NCBI RefSeq assembly: GCF_000801955.1 | Contig: NZ_JSZO01000008.1 | Coordinates: 1-64,000, forward strand | Direction of reading: 5' to 3' | Length of the DNA: 64,000 nucleotides | Origin: Ralstonia sp. A12 | GTDB lineage: Bacteria > Pseudomonadota > Gammaproteobacteria > Burkholderiales > Burkholderiaceae | Part shown: piece after piece, positions 9,063-20,053 of the stretch | How the letters are laid out: the number at the start of each line of letters is the position of its first letter | Position numbering within the stretch: the first letter of the stretch is position 1 | The notes under the pieces: generated by a model | The model's input: only the letters and a program-made list of their open reading frames with translations | Told to the model about the DNA's origin: nothing | The model's database searches: none | Translations under genes and position numbers: made by a program

Positions 9063-9391
9063 GCGTATATCACGTTGTCGAAACCGGCGTCGTTGCCACG
9101 GTCGTGGCGCTGAGCGCGCTGTCGATTACTGGCCGCTATGCGCCGATCATGCGTGCGCGCACGATGGCGCGTGTGGCAGGCTGGTGTGATCGCCCATCGC
9201 GCCCGGGCTGGATGCGCGCCTTCGGGCAGCGGCTGCTCACGCCGGGCGAGGCACCGTCGTGCCACTCCGATCCGCTCTCTGGCAGCGCCGCATTTGGCAC
9301 CTGCAGCAGCGGTTGCAGCGGTTGCTCTTCCGGCGAATCGTCATCGGCCGCTGCCGTTGAACAACCGATCCACTTCATGCGCCGCAAATAA
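9059..9391 (+). CDS. Small Cys-rich FeoB-linked membrane protein (DUF6587-like)
   Basis: This 110-residue protein begins on the ATGA that ends feoB, so it is translationally coupled. One N-terminal hydrophobic segment (about 6-22) is followed by a basic region and then by CSSGCSGCSSG near residues 82-92. The layout matches the small FeoB-associated Cys-rich proteins that take the FeoC slot in many bacteria. It may handle Fe2+ as it leaves the permease or act as a redox sensor; neither role is demonstrated. A strong terminator follows, closing the operon. Confidence 0.8.
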   Translation: MSVYHVVETGVVATVVALSALSITGRYAPIMRARTMARVAGWCDRPSRPGWMRAFGQRLLTPGEAPSCHSDPLSGSAAFGTCSSGCSGCSSGESSSAAAVEQPIHFMRRK

Positions 9392-9416
9392 CCAACGACG
9401 CAGCGTCACAACACCT

Positions 9417-9450
9417 ACGGGCTCGCACCATGCGGGCCCGTTTTATTTTT
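9417..9450 (+). terminator. Intrinsic terminator of the feo operon
   Basis: ACGGGC (9417-9422) pairs with GCCCGT (9436-9441), with an inner CGCA/TGCG stem and a CCA loop. The hairpin is followed directly by TTTTATTTTT. It sits 25 bases after the stop of the Cys-rich gene. Confidence 0.9.
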
Positions 9451-9497
9451 GGCGAACGCAGGCGTAGACTGGTCCAAACCTGAACGGGGGACGCGTC

Positions 9498-9803
9498 ATG
9501 ACCGAAGAGTTGCTGGTTCAGTTGATTGCGGAAGTCGAGAAGGAAGACCCAGTGGATTTCGCCAACCTGCCCTTTGACGAGCAGATGTTGCGCGACCTGG
9601 TCTGCAAGCTGGTCTCGCGCCAGCTCACGCAAATGGAAGATGCCCACTTCAGCCAGGACGAGGTGATCGTCTCGCTCACGGCAAGCATCGCCAAACTGGT
9701 GCTGGAAAACCTCGTGTTGAATGCTCGCCTGCTGGCACAGCAGGGCCACGGTGAAAGCGCCCGCGCACTGCTCGAGCGTATCGCCCGGCAAGCAAAGGGC
9801 TAG
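9498..9803 (+). CDS. Hypothetical protein, helical and acidic
   Basis: The 101-residue product is not recognised. It is predicted cytosolic and almost wholly helical, with an acidic N-terminus (EVEKEDPVDF), one Cys near residue 36 and a Leu-rich second half that could form a coiled coil. The ATG at 9498 is preceded by GGGGGACGCG, which provides a ribosome site. It stands alone between the feo terminator and the convergent small gene at 9814. GC use resembles its neighbours, so the gene appears real. Confidence 0.7.
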   Translation: MTEELLVQLIAEVEKEDPVDFANLPFDEQMLRDLVCKLVSRQLTQMEDAHFSQDEVIVSLTASIAKLVLENLVLNARLLAQQGHGESARALLERIARQAKG

Positions 9804-9813
9804 CGCCTGCGCG

Positions 9814-10065
9814 TTACGCCGCCACGTTGTACTGCGTGCGCGCCCGCGTCAGCAGACGCTTGGCGACCGACAGGCCGCGGATGGCAGCGGCATCGTCATC
9901 GCTTGGGAAATCGAATTCGGCGCTCCAGTTGCAGCCAGTGTGATCGGGCCGGTGAATGCACATCGCGCGCAGCTCGCAATTGGCGCATTCCGGATGTTGC
10001 TGAACGCAGCGGGCCAGCAAGGTCTTGATTTCATCTTCGGACTTCAGACGGCGTTGCATCGGCAT
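9814..10065 (-). CDS. Small Cys-containing hypothetical protein
   Basis: The 83-residue product has four closely spaced Cys in the order CxxC, CxxxxC spread over residues 20-45 (HPECANCELRAMC, then TGCNW), with His residues between them. That arrangement could bind zinc or an Fe-S cluster. No family name is offered. It is convergent with the helical gene ending at 9803 and lies 90 bases downstream of fur on the same strand. It could be co-transcribed with fur and might be iron-related, but that is inference from position only. Confidence 0.65.
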   Translation of the reverse strand: MPMQRRLKSEDEIKTLLARCVQQHPECANCELRAMCIHRPDHTGCNWSAEFDFPSDDDAAAIRGLSVAKRLLTRARTQYNVAA

Positions 10066-10156
10066 CTCCTGGGTATCACGGTTGTTGGAACCGCCCGTGC
10101 CGGATGAGTTTCGCCATGATCCCGCCGATGATGTTTCCAGGCGTTACGGGATCACA

Positions 10157-10615
10157 TCAATGTGAAGCGCGCTCCGAAGCCTGCGGCGCACTTGCACTGG
10201 CCTGGCATGCAGGGCACACGCCATACAGCGCCAGCGCGTGATCGCGCAGCACAAAGCCACGCTCACTCGCCACACGCTCCTGACGGGCCTCGATGGCATC
10301 GTCGTGAAACTCTTCCACGCGGCCGCACGACATGCAAATCAGGTGATCGTGGTGTGCGCCCTCGTTGATCTCATACACCGCGTGGCCGGCCTCGAACGTA
10401 TGACGCAGCAGCACACTGGCATCCACCAACTGGTTGAGCACGCGGTAGACCGTTGAGATGCCGATGTCGAGGTCCGACGTCAGCAACTGGCGATAGACAT
10501 CTTCCGCGCTCAGGTGACGGCCGTGGTCCGTGCCGGCAGCAAGGATTTCCAGAATCTTGACGCGCGGTGATGTGGCTTTGAGCCCGGCACGGCGCAGGTC
10601 GTTCGAATTTGGCAT
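10157..10615 (-). CDS. fur: Ferric uptake regulator Fur
   Basis: The 152-residue protein has the winged-helix N-terminus (GLKATSPRVKILEIL, then GISTVYRVLNQL as recognition helix) and the metal-binding half. HHDH at 88-91 with Cys94 and Cys97 and a second pair at Cys134/Cys137 match the structural zinc and regulatory iron sites of true Fur. With Fe2+ it represses genes carrying boxes such as those at 6781 and 10949. The latter lies in a minus-strand promoter 320 bases upstream of this gene, suggesting autoregulation through a long leader. Some Ralstonia and Cupriavidus carry several Fur paralogues, so this may not be the only one. Confidence 0.92.
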   Translation of the reverse strand: MPNSNDLRRAGLKATSPRVKILEILAAGTDHGRHLSAEDVYRQLLTSDLDIGISTVYRVLNQLVDASVLLRHTFEAGHAVYEINEGAHHDHLICMSCGRVEEFHDDAIEARQERVASERGFVLRDHALALYGVCPACQASASAPQASERASH

Positions 10616-10738
10616 GGCGTTGGGGGCGTAAGGCTAGAAGTACAGCGTAGACAACGCAGCAGGGCCGGAAGCCGCATCGCAATCGTGCAGACGGGGGTTC
10701 CGAAAAAAGACGGCATGGCTGGCGGCCCGGGAAAGTCG

Positions 10739-10817
10739 CAGTCGGGAAAGCGGGGTCTGAGTGCTTTCCCGACTGTCGGGCGGCTTGCTACTGCCAAACG
10801 CTCTGTGTGTCAGAGCG
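10739..10817 (-). ncRNA. Structured leader or small RNA candidate downstream of the Fur-box promoter
   Basis: Read on the minus strand from a predicted start near 10936, the transcript passes a 7-bp hairpin (CGCTCTG/CAGAGCG, 10799-10817) and then a perfect 13-bp stem (10739-10751 with 10763-10775, loop 11). No ORF of coding quality overlaps. A T-run comes only about 28 bases after the second stem, so the 3' end is unclear. Either a leader of fur or an iron-responsive RNA is possible. Confidence 0.4.
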
Positions 10818-10942
10818 GTCCCCACAAAAGATCGGTTGCCGGGGCGCCCTGCACTGACTGGCGGGCACGCTCACAGCGGAATTCGGTTTGACGCGTTGTG
10901 CCTGGAGGTTTGTCCACCGGCTGCAGCGCTGTCGATGGACAA

Positions 10943-10971
10943 ACTATAAATGCGAATGATTCGCATTACAA
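10943..10971 (-). promoter_or_regulatory. Fur-box promoter facing fur
   Basis: On the minus strand TTGTAA (10971-10966) and TATAGT (10948-10943) are separated by exactly 17 bases. The spacer is filled by the Fur palindrome AATGCGAATGATTCGCATT (10949-10967), which is perfect over 19 bases. Bound Fur would block the polymerase completely. It is the clearest promoter in the window. Confidence 0.85.
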
Positions 10972-11036
10972 GGCTTTTTTGCAAACCGCAGAAACCCCTT
11001 GTGGAGACGAGGTCGGGAGGAGGCGCGCAGGGAAGA

Positions 11037-12281
11037 TTAAACGCGCCCCATGGCGCGGGCGTAGCCGGCCGGCGCAAAGCGCAGCGTTGCAACCATGGCA
11101 GCGACCACGATGGCGATCAGCAGCAGCCAAGGTACCTGGAAGCCGCCCGTCAACTCGCGCAGCCAGCCCACGGCGTAGGGAATGATCCCCGTGATGATGA
11201 AGCCGACACCTTGCACGAACGCTGCCAGATAGCCCGCGGCGCGTGCGTCGGGCAGGTGGTCCAGCGTGAGTGTCAGGCACAGCGAGAACATGGCGCCCAG
11301 GCCATAGCCGATCAGCGCAACCCACAGCGCGGTACCGGCCAGCGGCGCAAGCAGCAGACCGCTGAATCCCGCGAGTTGCGCGAGCATCGTCATCATCAGC
11401 CACGGGCGGCGATCCGCCGAGCGCCGTGCAAGCAGGGGCGCGCCCAACGCACCAGTCACCTGGAAGATCGTCATTACGCCGATCAGGCTGCCGGCATCCT
11501 GCGCGCTCCAGCCAAGCTGGCGATAGAACATCGGCAACCACGCAATCATGCTGGTGTAGCCGCCATTGGCGCCGCCAAAGTAGACGGCCAACAACCACGC
11601 GCGGCGGTTGCCGAAGAAATTCAGCACAGGCCCGCGTTGCGTGCTCGGCAACGCTTCGCGCGGGCGGGCAGTCACCCACAGTACCAACCCCGCCAGAGCT
11701 GGCAATACCCACACGCCAAGGCCGACATGCCAGTCCGCCACGTGGACGATGCGTGGGCTGAGCGTGGCCGCAATGCCGCCGCCCGCCATGAGCGAGGCGG
11801 AGTACAAACCCAGCGTGACCGGCACGCGCTGCGGAAACCAGCGCTTGATGATGCCCGGCACCAGTCCTTGGATGATGGCCACGCCAGTGCCAGCCAACGC
11901 GGCGCTGGCGATCAACGCGATGCCGCTACCGGCCCACAGCCTCCACAGGCACGCACCGGCAATCGCCAACAGGCTGCACATCACGCCGCGATGCTCGTTC
12001 ACCCAGCGCGCAAGCCAAGGCAGGAACAGCGCAATGCTGCCCATGCACAGCACCGGAATCACCGTCAGCAACGACGCGCCTTGCAGACTGAGCCCCGTGC
12101 CCGCGCGAATCTCCGCCAGCAGCGGGCCGATGGTCGTGAGAATGGGACGCAGGTTCAGGCCAAGCGCAATCACCACCAGCACGCCGATCCAGCCGGCATC
12201 GGCGCGCGTGGGCGATACGGCAGACGCAGCCGGCGCGATCTGCTGTGTGGCAGCCTCGGTCACGATTGATGCGCCTTCCAT
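11037..12281 (-). CDS. MFS transporter, CynX/NimT type
   Basis: The 414-residue inner-membrane protein has about 12 hydrophobic segments. It carries the early LGLNLRPILTTIGPLL motif typical of the CynX/NimT group (cyanate and nitroimidazole carriers), followed by GASLLTVIPVLCMGS. The substrate is unknown. The start at 12281 (MEGASIV) overlaps the end of the deaminase gene by 22 bases, so the two are an operon and may share a substrate, such as an amine or purine-like compound. Longer reading into the deaminase frame was discarded. Confidence 0.85.
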   Translation of the reverse strand: MEGASIVTEAATQQIAPAASAVSPTRADAGWIGVLVVIALGLNLRPILTTIGPLLAEIRAGTGLSLQGASLLTVIPVLCMGSIALFLPWLARWVNEHRGVMCSLLAIAGACLWRLWAGSGIALIASAALAGTGVAIIQGLVPGIIKRWFPQRVPVTLGLYSASLMAGGGIAATLSPRIVHVADWHVGLGVWVLPALAGLVLWVTARPREALPSTQRGPVLNFFGNRRAWLLAVYFGGANGGYTSMIAWLPMFYRQLGWSAQDAGSLIGVMTIFQVTGALGAPLLARRSADRRPWLMMTMLAQLAGFSGLLLAPLAGTALWVALIGYGLGAMFSLCLTLTLDHLPDARAAGYLAAFVQGVGFIITGIIPYAVGWLRELTGGFQVPWLLLIAIVVAAMVATLRFAPAGYARAMGRV

Positions 12282-12715
12282 GCTTCGTACAAGCCCTGCT
12301 CGCCTGCTGGGCGCAGTGAGCGCATCTGCAGCGCACGCGCCTGCGGCTCGCGCTTCAGCTCGTCGTAGATCGCTGCGGTGGACATGCCGAACGGCTCGCC
12401 ATCCTCGTTCGAATAGGCGAAGTACGCCGCGCGGATGCCGCAGCGGTGCATGGCGGCAAAGCACATCGGGCACGGATGGCCGCTGGCGTACATGACCGCG
12501 CCGCTCATATCCGGCGTGGCCAGCAGGTGACTGGCCTGGCGGATGGCCTGCATTTCCGCATGGGCGGTCGGGTCGTTGGTGGTGTGCACCTCGTTGACGG
12601 CGCGGGCGACGACTTTGCCGTCGCGCACCAGCACGGCGCCGAACGGCGCGCCACCGACGTTGATGTTGGCGCGGGCCAGTTCAACGGCTTCGCGCATGAA
12701 GTGTTCGTCGGACAT
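12260..12715 (-). CDS. Nucleoside/guanine deaminase family protein
   Basis: The 151-residue protein is a zinc-dependent deaminase of the cytidine/guanine deaminase fold. Zinc ligands and catalytic Glu are visible as HAEM at 52-55 and PCPMC at 81-85. The EDGEPFG segment before YDEL resembles bacterial guanine deaminases (GuaD) more than the tRNA enzyme TadA. It would hydrolyse an amino group from guanine or a similar base. It is the first gene of an operon with the MFS carrier and is divergent from a LysR regulator, with a palindromic operator candidate at 12736. The exact substrate is not certain. Confidence 0.83.
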   Translation of the reverse strand: MSDEHFMREAVELARANINVGGAPFGAVLVRDGKVVARAVNEVHTTNDPTAHAEMQAIRQASHLLATPDMSGAVMYASGHPCPMCFAAMHRCGIRAAYFAYSNEDGEPFGMSTAAIYDELKREPQARALQMRSLRPAGEQGLYEAWKAHQS

Positions 12716-12735
12716 GTGGGGCTTCCTCATTCACG

Positions 12736-12750
12736 GGATCTGTCAGATCC
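12736..12750. promoter_or_regulatory. Palindromic operator candidate between deaminase operon and LysR
   Basis: GGATCTG-T-CAGATCC is a perfect 15-base palindrome with an internal T-N-A spacing of the LysR type. It sits 21 bases before the deaminase start and 70 bases before the divergent LysR gene, where a LysR autoregulator would bind. Confidence 0.5.
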
Positions 12751-12819
12751 GGCCGATTATGGTTGCGCCCATAAGCATCTTCAAATTAAATAGTTGAATG
12801 ACGCTCAGTGGACTCTTGA

Positions 12820-13707
12820 ATGATTGATCTGATCTTGCTGCGCAGCTTCGTGACGGTGGTGGATACCGGCAATTTCACGCGGGCGGCGGAGCACCTGCAC
12901 CTCACGCAATCGACGGTCAGCCAACAGATCCTGCGGCTGGAGCAGCAACTGAACTGCCGCCTGCTCGATCGCAGCCAGAGGCAGGTACTGCCCACCGAAG
13001 AAGGCGACCGCCTGCTCGGCTATGCGCGCCGCCTGCTGCGTCTGGCCGGCGAGGCCAGCGAGGCGCTCAGCCCCCAACACACCGAGGGCGTGCTGCGCCT
13101 GGGTGTACCGGAAGACCTGGGCAGCGGCGCCCTGATGCCGCTCATCGCCAGCTTTGCGCGCGAGCGCCCAAAGTTGCGGCTGGAAGTGGAAAGCGGCCTC
13201 AGCCACCACCTGCTGCGCCTGTACCGCAATGGCGACCTGGACCTGCTGCTGGTCAAGCAATGGGGCACGGATACCGACAGCCATGCACGCTGGGCGGAGC
13301 CAGTGTGCTGGATCGATAGCGTCGAGCGGCCGCACACCCTGCCGCTGGGGCCGGCGCAACCTGCGCTGCCGTTGGTGGTGTTTCCAGTGGGCGCGCTGTA
13401 TCGGCAGGAGATGCTGCACGCGCTGGAATCGATCGGTCAGGCGTGGCGCATCACGTATTCGAGCCCGAGCCTGGCAAGCCTGTGCGCGGCCGTCAGCGCG
13501 GGGTTGGGTGTGAGCCTGCTACCGGCCAGCACCGTGCAGGCGGGACATCGGGTGCTCACCGCGGCCGATGGTTTTCCGGAAATCGGTGGGCTGGAGTTGA
13601 CGCTCTTCGCGCGACCCGACCTCGACAGCGCTGGCCGGGCACTGCGTGATCGCCTTGTCGAGATGTGCAGTGCGCGTGCGCAAACACTGCTTTCTGCTGC
13701 CGGCTGA
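12820..13707 (+). CDS. LysR-family transcriptional regulator
   Basis: The 295-residue protein has the N-terminal winged helix-turn-helix of LysR regulators (LRSFVTVVDTGNFTRAAEHL, then TQSTVSQQILRLE) and a periplasmic-binding-like effector domain from about 90 onward. It is divergent from the deaminase/MFS operon, which it probably controls, with the palindrome at 12736 as a candidate site. The effector is unknown. A terminator on the opposite strand lies just behind its stop. Confidence 0.9.
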   Translation: MIDLILLRSFVTVVDTGNFTRAAEHLHLTQSTVSQQILRLEQQLNCRLLDRSQRQVLPTEEGDRLLGYARRLLRLAGEASEALSPQHTEGVLRLGVPEDLGSGALMPLIASFARERPKLRLEVESGLSHHLLRLYRNGDLDLLLVKQWGTDTDSHARWAEPVCWIDSVERPHTLPLGPAQPALPLVVFPVGALYRQEMLHALESIGQAWRITYSSPSLASLCAAVSAGLGVSLLPASTVQAGHRVLTAADGFPEIGGLELTLFARPDLDSAGRALRDRLVEMCSARAQTLLSAAG

Positions 13708-13721
13708 ACAAGCACGCGCCA

Positions 13722-13760
13722 AAGAAAAAAGCCGGACCCGCTGATCGCGCAGTCCGGCTT
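13722..13760 (-). terminator. Terminator of ahpF
   Basis: AAGCCGGAC (13729-13737) and GTCCGGCTT (13752-13760) form a 9-bp stem. On the minus strand a run of T (complement of 13725-13730) follows. It lies 20 bases past the ahpF stop and also between the convergent LysR gene and ahpF. Confidence 0.85.
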
Positions 13761-13780
13761 CGTACGACGTGCTTTGAACC

Positions 13781-15355
13781 TTAGGCAGCTTCAGCCAGCG
13801 GCACCCGAATCAGGTGGTCGAACGCCGACAGCGCAGCCTTGGCACCATCACCGGTGGCAATGATGATCTGCTTGTACGGCGTCGTGGTCGAATCGCCAGC
13901 CGCGAACACGCCGGGCACGTTGGTGTGGCCGCGTGCATCGACAACGATCTCGCCAAAGCGGTTGCGCTCCACCACACCATCCAGCCATTCGGTGTTGGGC
14001 ACCAGACCGATCTGCACGAACACGCCTTCCAGCACGACGTCATGTTGCGTGCCGTTCGTGCGGTCCGTATAGCGCAGGCCGTTGACCTTCTCACCGTTGC
14101 CGGTGATCTCGGTGGTCTGCGCGTTGGTGACGATGGTCGCGTTCCGCAAGCTTTGCAGCTTGCGCACCAGCACGGCATCGGCGCGGAGCTGATCACCGAA
14201 TTCCAGCAGTGTGACGTGGGCAACCAAGCCGGCCAGATCGATGGCCGCTTCCACGCCCGAGTTGCCACCGCCAATGACTGCCACGCGCTTGCCCTTGAAC
14301 AGGGGGCCATCGCAGTGCGGGCAATAGGCTACTCCCTTGTTCTTGTATTCCTGCTCACCAGGCACACCCACGTTGCGCCAGCGCGCACCGGTCGACAGGA
14401 TGATCGAACGGCCCTTGAGCACCGCGCCATTGGCCAGCGTCACCTCAGCAAAGCCGCCCGGCGCATCGGCCGGCGTGAGCTTGACCGCGCGCTGCGCGTT
14501 CATGATGTCGACCTCGTACTGGCGCACGTGCTGCTCCAGCGCGGCGGCAAACTTCGGCCCTTCGGTCTCTTGCACGGAGACGAAGTTTTCGATGGCCAGC
14601 GTGTCCAGCACCTGACCGCCAAAGCGCTCGGCCACCACGCCGGTGCGCACGCCCTTGCGCGCTGCGTACACGGCTGCAGCCGCGCCAGCGGGGCCACCGC
14701 CGACGATCAGCACTTCGTACGGGTCCTTGGCAGCAAGCTTCTCAGCGTCACGCGCAGCGGCACCGGTGTCGATCCTGGCGAGGATTTCTTCCACGCCCAT
14801 GCGGCCCGACCCAAACGTTTCGCCGTTCAGGAAGACGGTCGGCACGGCCATGATCTTGCGCTGCTCGATCTCGTCCTGATACAGCGCCCCGTCAATGGCG
14901 ACGTGCTGGATGCGCGGGTTGATCACCGACATCACGTTCAGCGCCTGGACCACGTCCGGGCAGTTCTGGCACGTGAGCGACATGTAGGTCTCGAAGCGGA
15001 AATCCCCTTCGATATTGCGAATCTGTTCGATGACGTCGGCTTCAAGCTTGGGCGCATAGCCGCCCACTTGCAGCAGCGCCAGCACGAGCGAGGTGAACTC
15101 GTGGCCGGTCGGGATCGCGGCAAAACGCACGCTCACATCGGAGCCGGTGCGGCGGATCAGGAACGACGGCGCGCGTTCCGCAGCGTCGCGTTGTTCGGTC
15201 AGCGTGATCATGTTGGACTGCTCGGCCACATCACGCAGCAGGTCCATCATGTCGCCGGAGCCCTCGCTGTCATCGACGTTGGCGACCAGCTCAATGGGCT
15301 GCACGAGGCGTTCGAGGTAGGCCTTCAGTTGGGCCTTGACATCAGCATCCAGCAT
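13781..15355 (-). CDS. ahpF: Alkyl hydroperoxide reductase subunit F
   Basis: The 524-residue flavoprotein moves electrons from NADH to AhpC. The N-terminal double-thioredoxin-like domain has the redox pair CQNC at 129-132, exactly the E. coli position. The thioredoxin-reductase-like half has the FAD motif [10 protein letters not shown] near 216, the CPHC disulfide near 345, and the NADH motif [10 protein letters not shown]. The ATG at 15355 is chosen to match family length; the upstream extension is noncoding. ahpC lies upstream on the same strand, separated by 235 bases with a structured repeat. Confidence 0.96.
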   Translation of the reverse strand: MLDADVKAQLKAYLERLVQPIELVANVDDSEGSGDMMDLLRDVAEQSNMITLTEQRDAAERAPSFLIRRTGSDVSVRFAAIPTGHEFTSLVLALLQVGGYAPKLEADVIEQIRNIEGDFRFETYMSLTCQNCPDVVQALNVMSVINPRIQHVAIDGALYQDEIEQRKIMAVPTVFLNGETFGSGRMGVEEILARIDTGAAARDAEKLAAKDPYEVLIVGGGPAGAAAAVYAARKGVRTGVVAERFGGQVLDTLAIENFVSVQETEGPKFAAALEQHVRQYEVDIMNAQRAVKLTPADAPGGFAEVTLANGAVLKGRSIILSTGARWRNVGVPGEQEYKNKGVAYCPHCDGPLFKGKRVAVIGGGNSGVEAAIDLAGLVAHVTLLEFGDQLRADAVLVRKLQSLRNATIVTNAQTTEITGNGEKVNGLRYTDRTNGTQHDVVLEGVFVQIGLVPNTEWLDGVVERNRFGEIVVDARGHTNVPGVFAAGDSTTTPYKQIIIATGDGAKAALSAFDHLIRVPLAEAA

Positions 15356-15423
15356 GACGACTTCCTTTGTTCGTTTTTGAATCTGTAACGGGAGGCGACA
15401 CATGCCGCCGCCCTTAAGCAAAC

Positions 15424-15466
15424 GGCCGGCAGTGCCGGCCGCTGCGGTCAAGCGGCGAAGCCGCTT
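15424..15466. repeat. Two short perfect hairpins in the ahpC-ahpF gap
   Basis: GGCCGGCA (15424-15431) pairs with TGCCGGCC (15433-15440), and AAGCGGC (15450-15456) pairs with GCCGCTT (15460-15466). Neither is followed by a T-run on the minus strand. They sit directly beside the larger repeat at 15467 and probably shape or attenuate the ahpC-ahpF transcript. Confidence 0.6.
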
Positions 15467-15589
15467 AGAACCTGTTCACGGTCCGTAGCGAGCGGCCCGA
15501 GGCTGGTTCGAGAAGCGCAGCCGTACGTGGGTACGGCGAGCATCGCAGAGCCAAGATCGGGACGCGCAGTAGGACCGTGGGCAGGTTCT
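15467..15589. repeat. Structured inverted-repeat element between ahpC and ahpF
   Basis: Eighteen-base ends AGAACCTGTTCACGGTCC (15467-15484) and its near-perfect complement (15572-15589; two mismatches) flank an 87-base centre that contains another hairpin (GCCGTAC/GTACGGC). The right end is one base from the ahpC stop. The compact form with matching ends looks like a REP/MITE-type dispersed element rather than part of the ahp genes. Copies elsewhere in the genome cannot be tested here. Confidence 0.7.
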
Positions 15590-15590
15590 C

Positions 15591-16154
15591 TTAGATCTTG
15601 CCGACCAGGTCCAGCGACGGCTTGATGGTCTTCGCGCCTTCGTTCCACTTGGCCGGGCACACGTTGCCCGGGTTGTTGGCGACGAACTGAGCAGCCTTGA
15701 GCTTGCGCAGGGTTTCCTTCACGTCACGGGCGATGGCGTTGTCGTGCACTTCCAGCGTCTTGATCGTGCCTTGCGGGTCGATCACGAACGTGCCGCGCAG
15801 GGCCAGGCCTTCTTCCGGAATGTGCACGCCGAAAGCGTTGGTCAGGGCGTGGGTCGGATCGCCCACCAGCGGGAACTGGGCCTTGCCCACGGCCGGCGAC
15901 GTTTCGTGCCACACCTTGTGCGAGAAGTGCGTGTCGGTCGTGACGATGTAGACCTCAGCGCCAGCCTTTTGGAATTCTGCGTAGTTGTCAGCAGCGTCTT
16001 CCACTTCGGTCGGGCAGTTGAAGGTGAATGCGGCCGGCATGAAAATCAGCACGGACCACTTGCCCTTGAGCGACTCATCCGAGACTTCGATGAACTTGCC
16101 GTTGTGGAAAGCTTGGGCCTTGAACGGTTGGACCTGAGTATTGATCAGCGACAT
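15591..16154 (-). CDS. ahpC: Alkyl hydroperoxide reductase peroxiredoxin subunit C
   Basis: The 187-residue typical two-Cys peroxiredoxin reduces H2O2, organic peroxides and peroxynitrite. The peroxidatic Cys is at 47 in FTFNCPTE, where most AhpC read FVCPTE; the resolving Cys is in GNVCPAKW near 165. The ATG at 16154 gives the same length as E. coli AhpC. Its partner AhpF is downstream on the same strand. The upstream region has an OxyR-like site, so peroxide induction is likely. Confidence 0.96.
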   Translation of the reverse strand: MSLINTQVQPFKAQAFHNGKFIEVSDESLKGKWSVLIFMPAAFTFNCPTEVEDAADNYAEFQKAGAEVYIVTTDTHFSHKVWHETSPAVGKAQFPLVGDPTHALTNAFGVHIPEEGLALRGTFVIDPQGTIKTLEVHDNAIARDVKETLRKLKAAQFVANNPGNVCPAKWNEGAKTIKPSLDLVGKI

Positions 16155-16537
16155 AGTGGTTGGGTTGGTTGGGTTGACGACGGGAGTGATCGTATCGTGA
16201 CCCGCCATATTGTACAAATTGATTGATACGATCAATTCGATTACTAAATTCTATTATACACCGATGCGGTGACAGCTTGCTGGGCACGCTCTGGCCCAAA
16301 AATTACAAACCCGCGAGCAAGCTGCGCACGACGCACCCTGGAGGCGAGCCGCCACCCATGCCGCCCCCCTTGAAATCTGCGGGCTTGGCAGGCCACGCGC
16401 GGGCTGCAACCCTGCAGGCACGGCATTTGCACAGGTACTGAATTCGCCAACCCGCCGCGCGCCGACCGCATCACGCTCTCTGGTCGAACGCACGTTCGCC
16501 GTCTGGTGCAGCGCCGGCTCATGGAGGATCTCCTGTC
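16155..16537. other. Divergent control region of ahpC and treS
   Basis: These 383 bases have no gene. The AT-rich part at 16205-16260 holds the ahpC promoter and an OxyR-like site. CGAACG-CA-CGTTCG, a 14-base palindrome of unknown meaning, lies at about 16486-16499 upstream of treS. The treS ribosome site is GGAGG about 15 bases before the ATG, inside a small GGAG/CTCC repeat. The stretch 16265-16480 shows nothing recognisable. Confidence 0.6.
16209..16254 (-). promoter_or_regulatory. ahpC promoter with OxyR-like site
   Basis: ATTGATACGATCAAT at 16222-16236 is a perfect 6-3-6 palindrome and matches eight of ten defined positions of the OxyR motif; a weaker second half-site lies at 16240-16254. 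On the minus strand TACAAT (16214-16209) can be the -10 element, with TTGATC 15 bases upstream inside the palindrome. Spacing between half-sites is not ideal, so OxyR is probable and not certain. Confidence 0.5.

Positions 16538-20049
<3,512 letters not shown>

Positions 20050-20053
<4 letters not shown>

Larger units (their letters stand above)
10616..11036. other. Intergenic region upstream of fur
   Basis: These 421 bases have no credible gene. They hold a Fur-box promoter facing fur (10943-10971) and two perfect hairpins in the predicted leader (10799-10817 and 10739-10775). They may encode a long fur 5' leader or a separate Fur-controlled small RNA. A T-run on the minus strand lies near 10703-10709. 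The plus-strand side of the box, 10972-11036, is simply the end of the convergent-side MFS gene region and shows nothing. Confidence 0.6.

Noticed and set aside
13814-15388. Long plus-strand frame opposite ahpF
   Set aside because: Antisense shadow; ahpF is certain by motifs.
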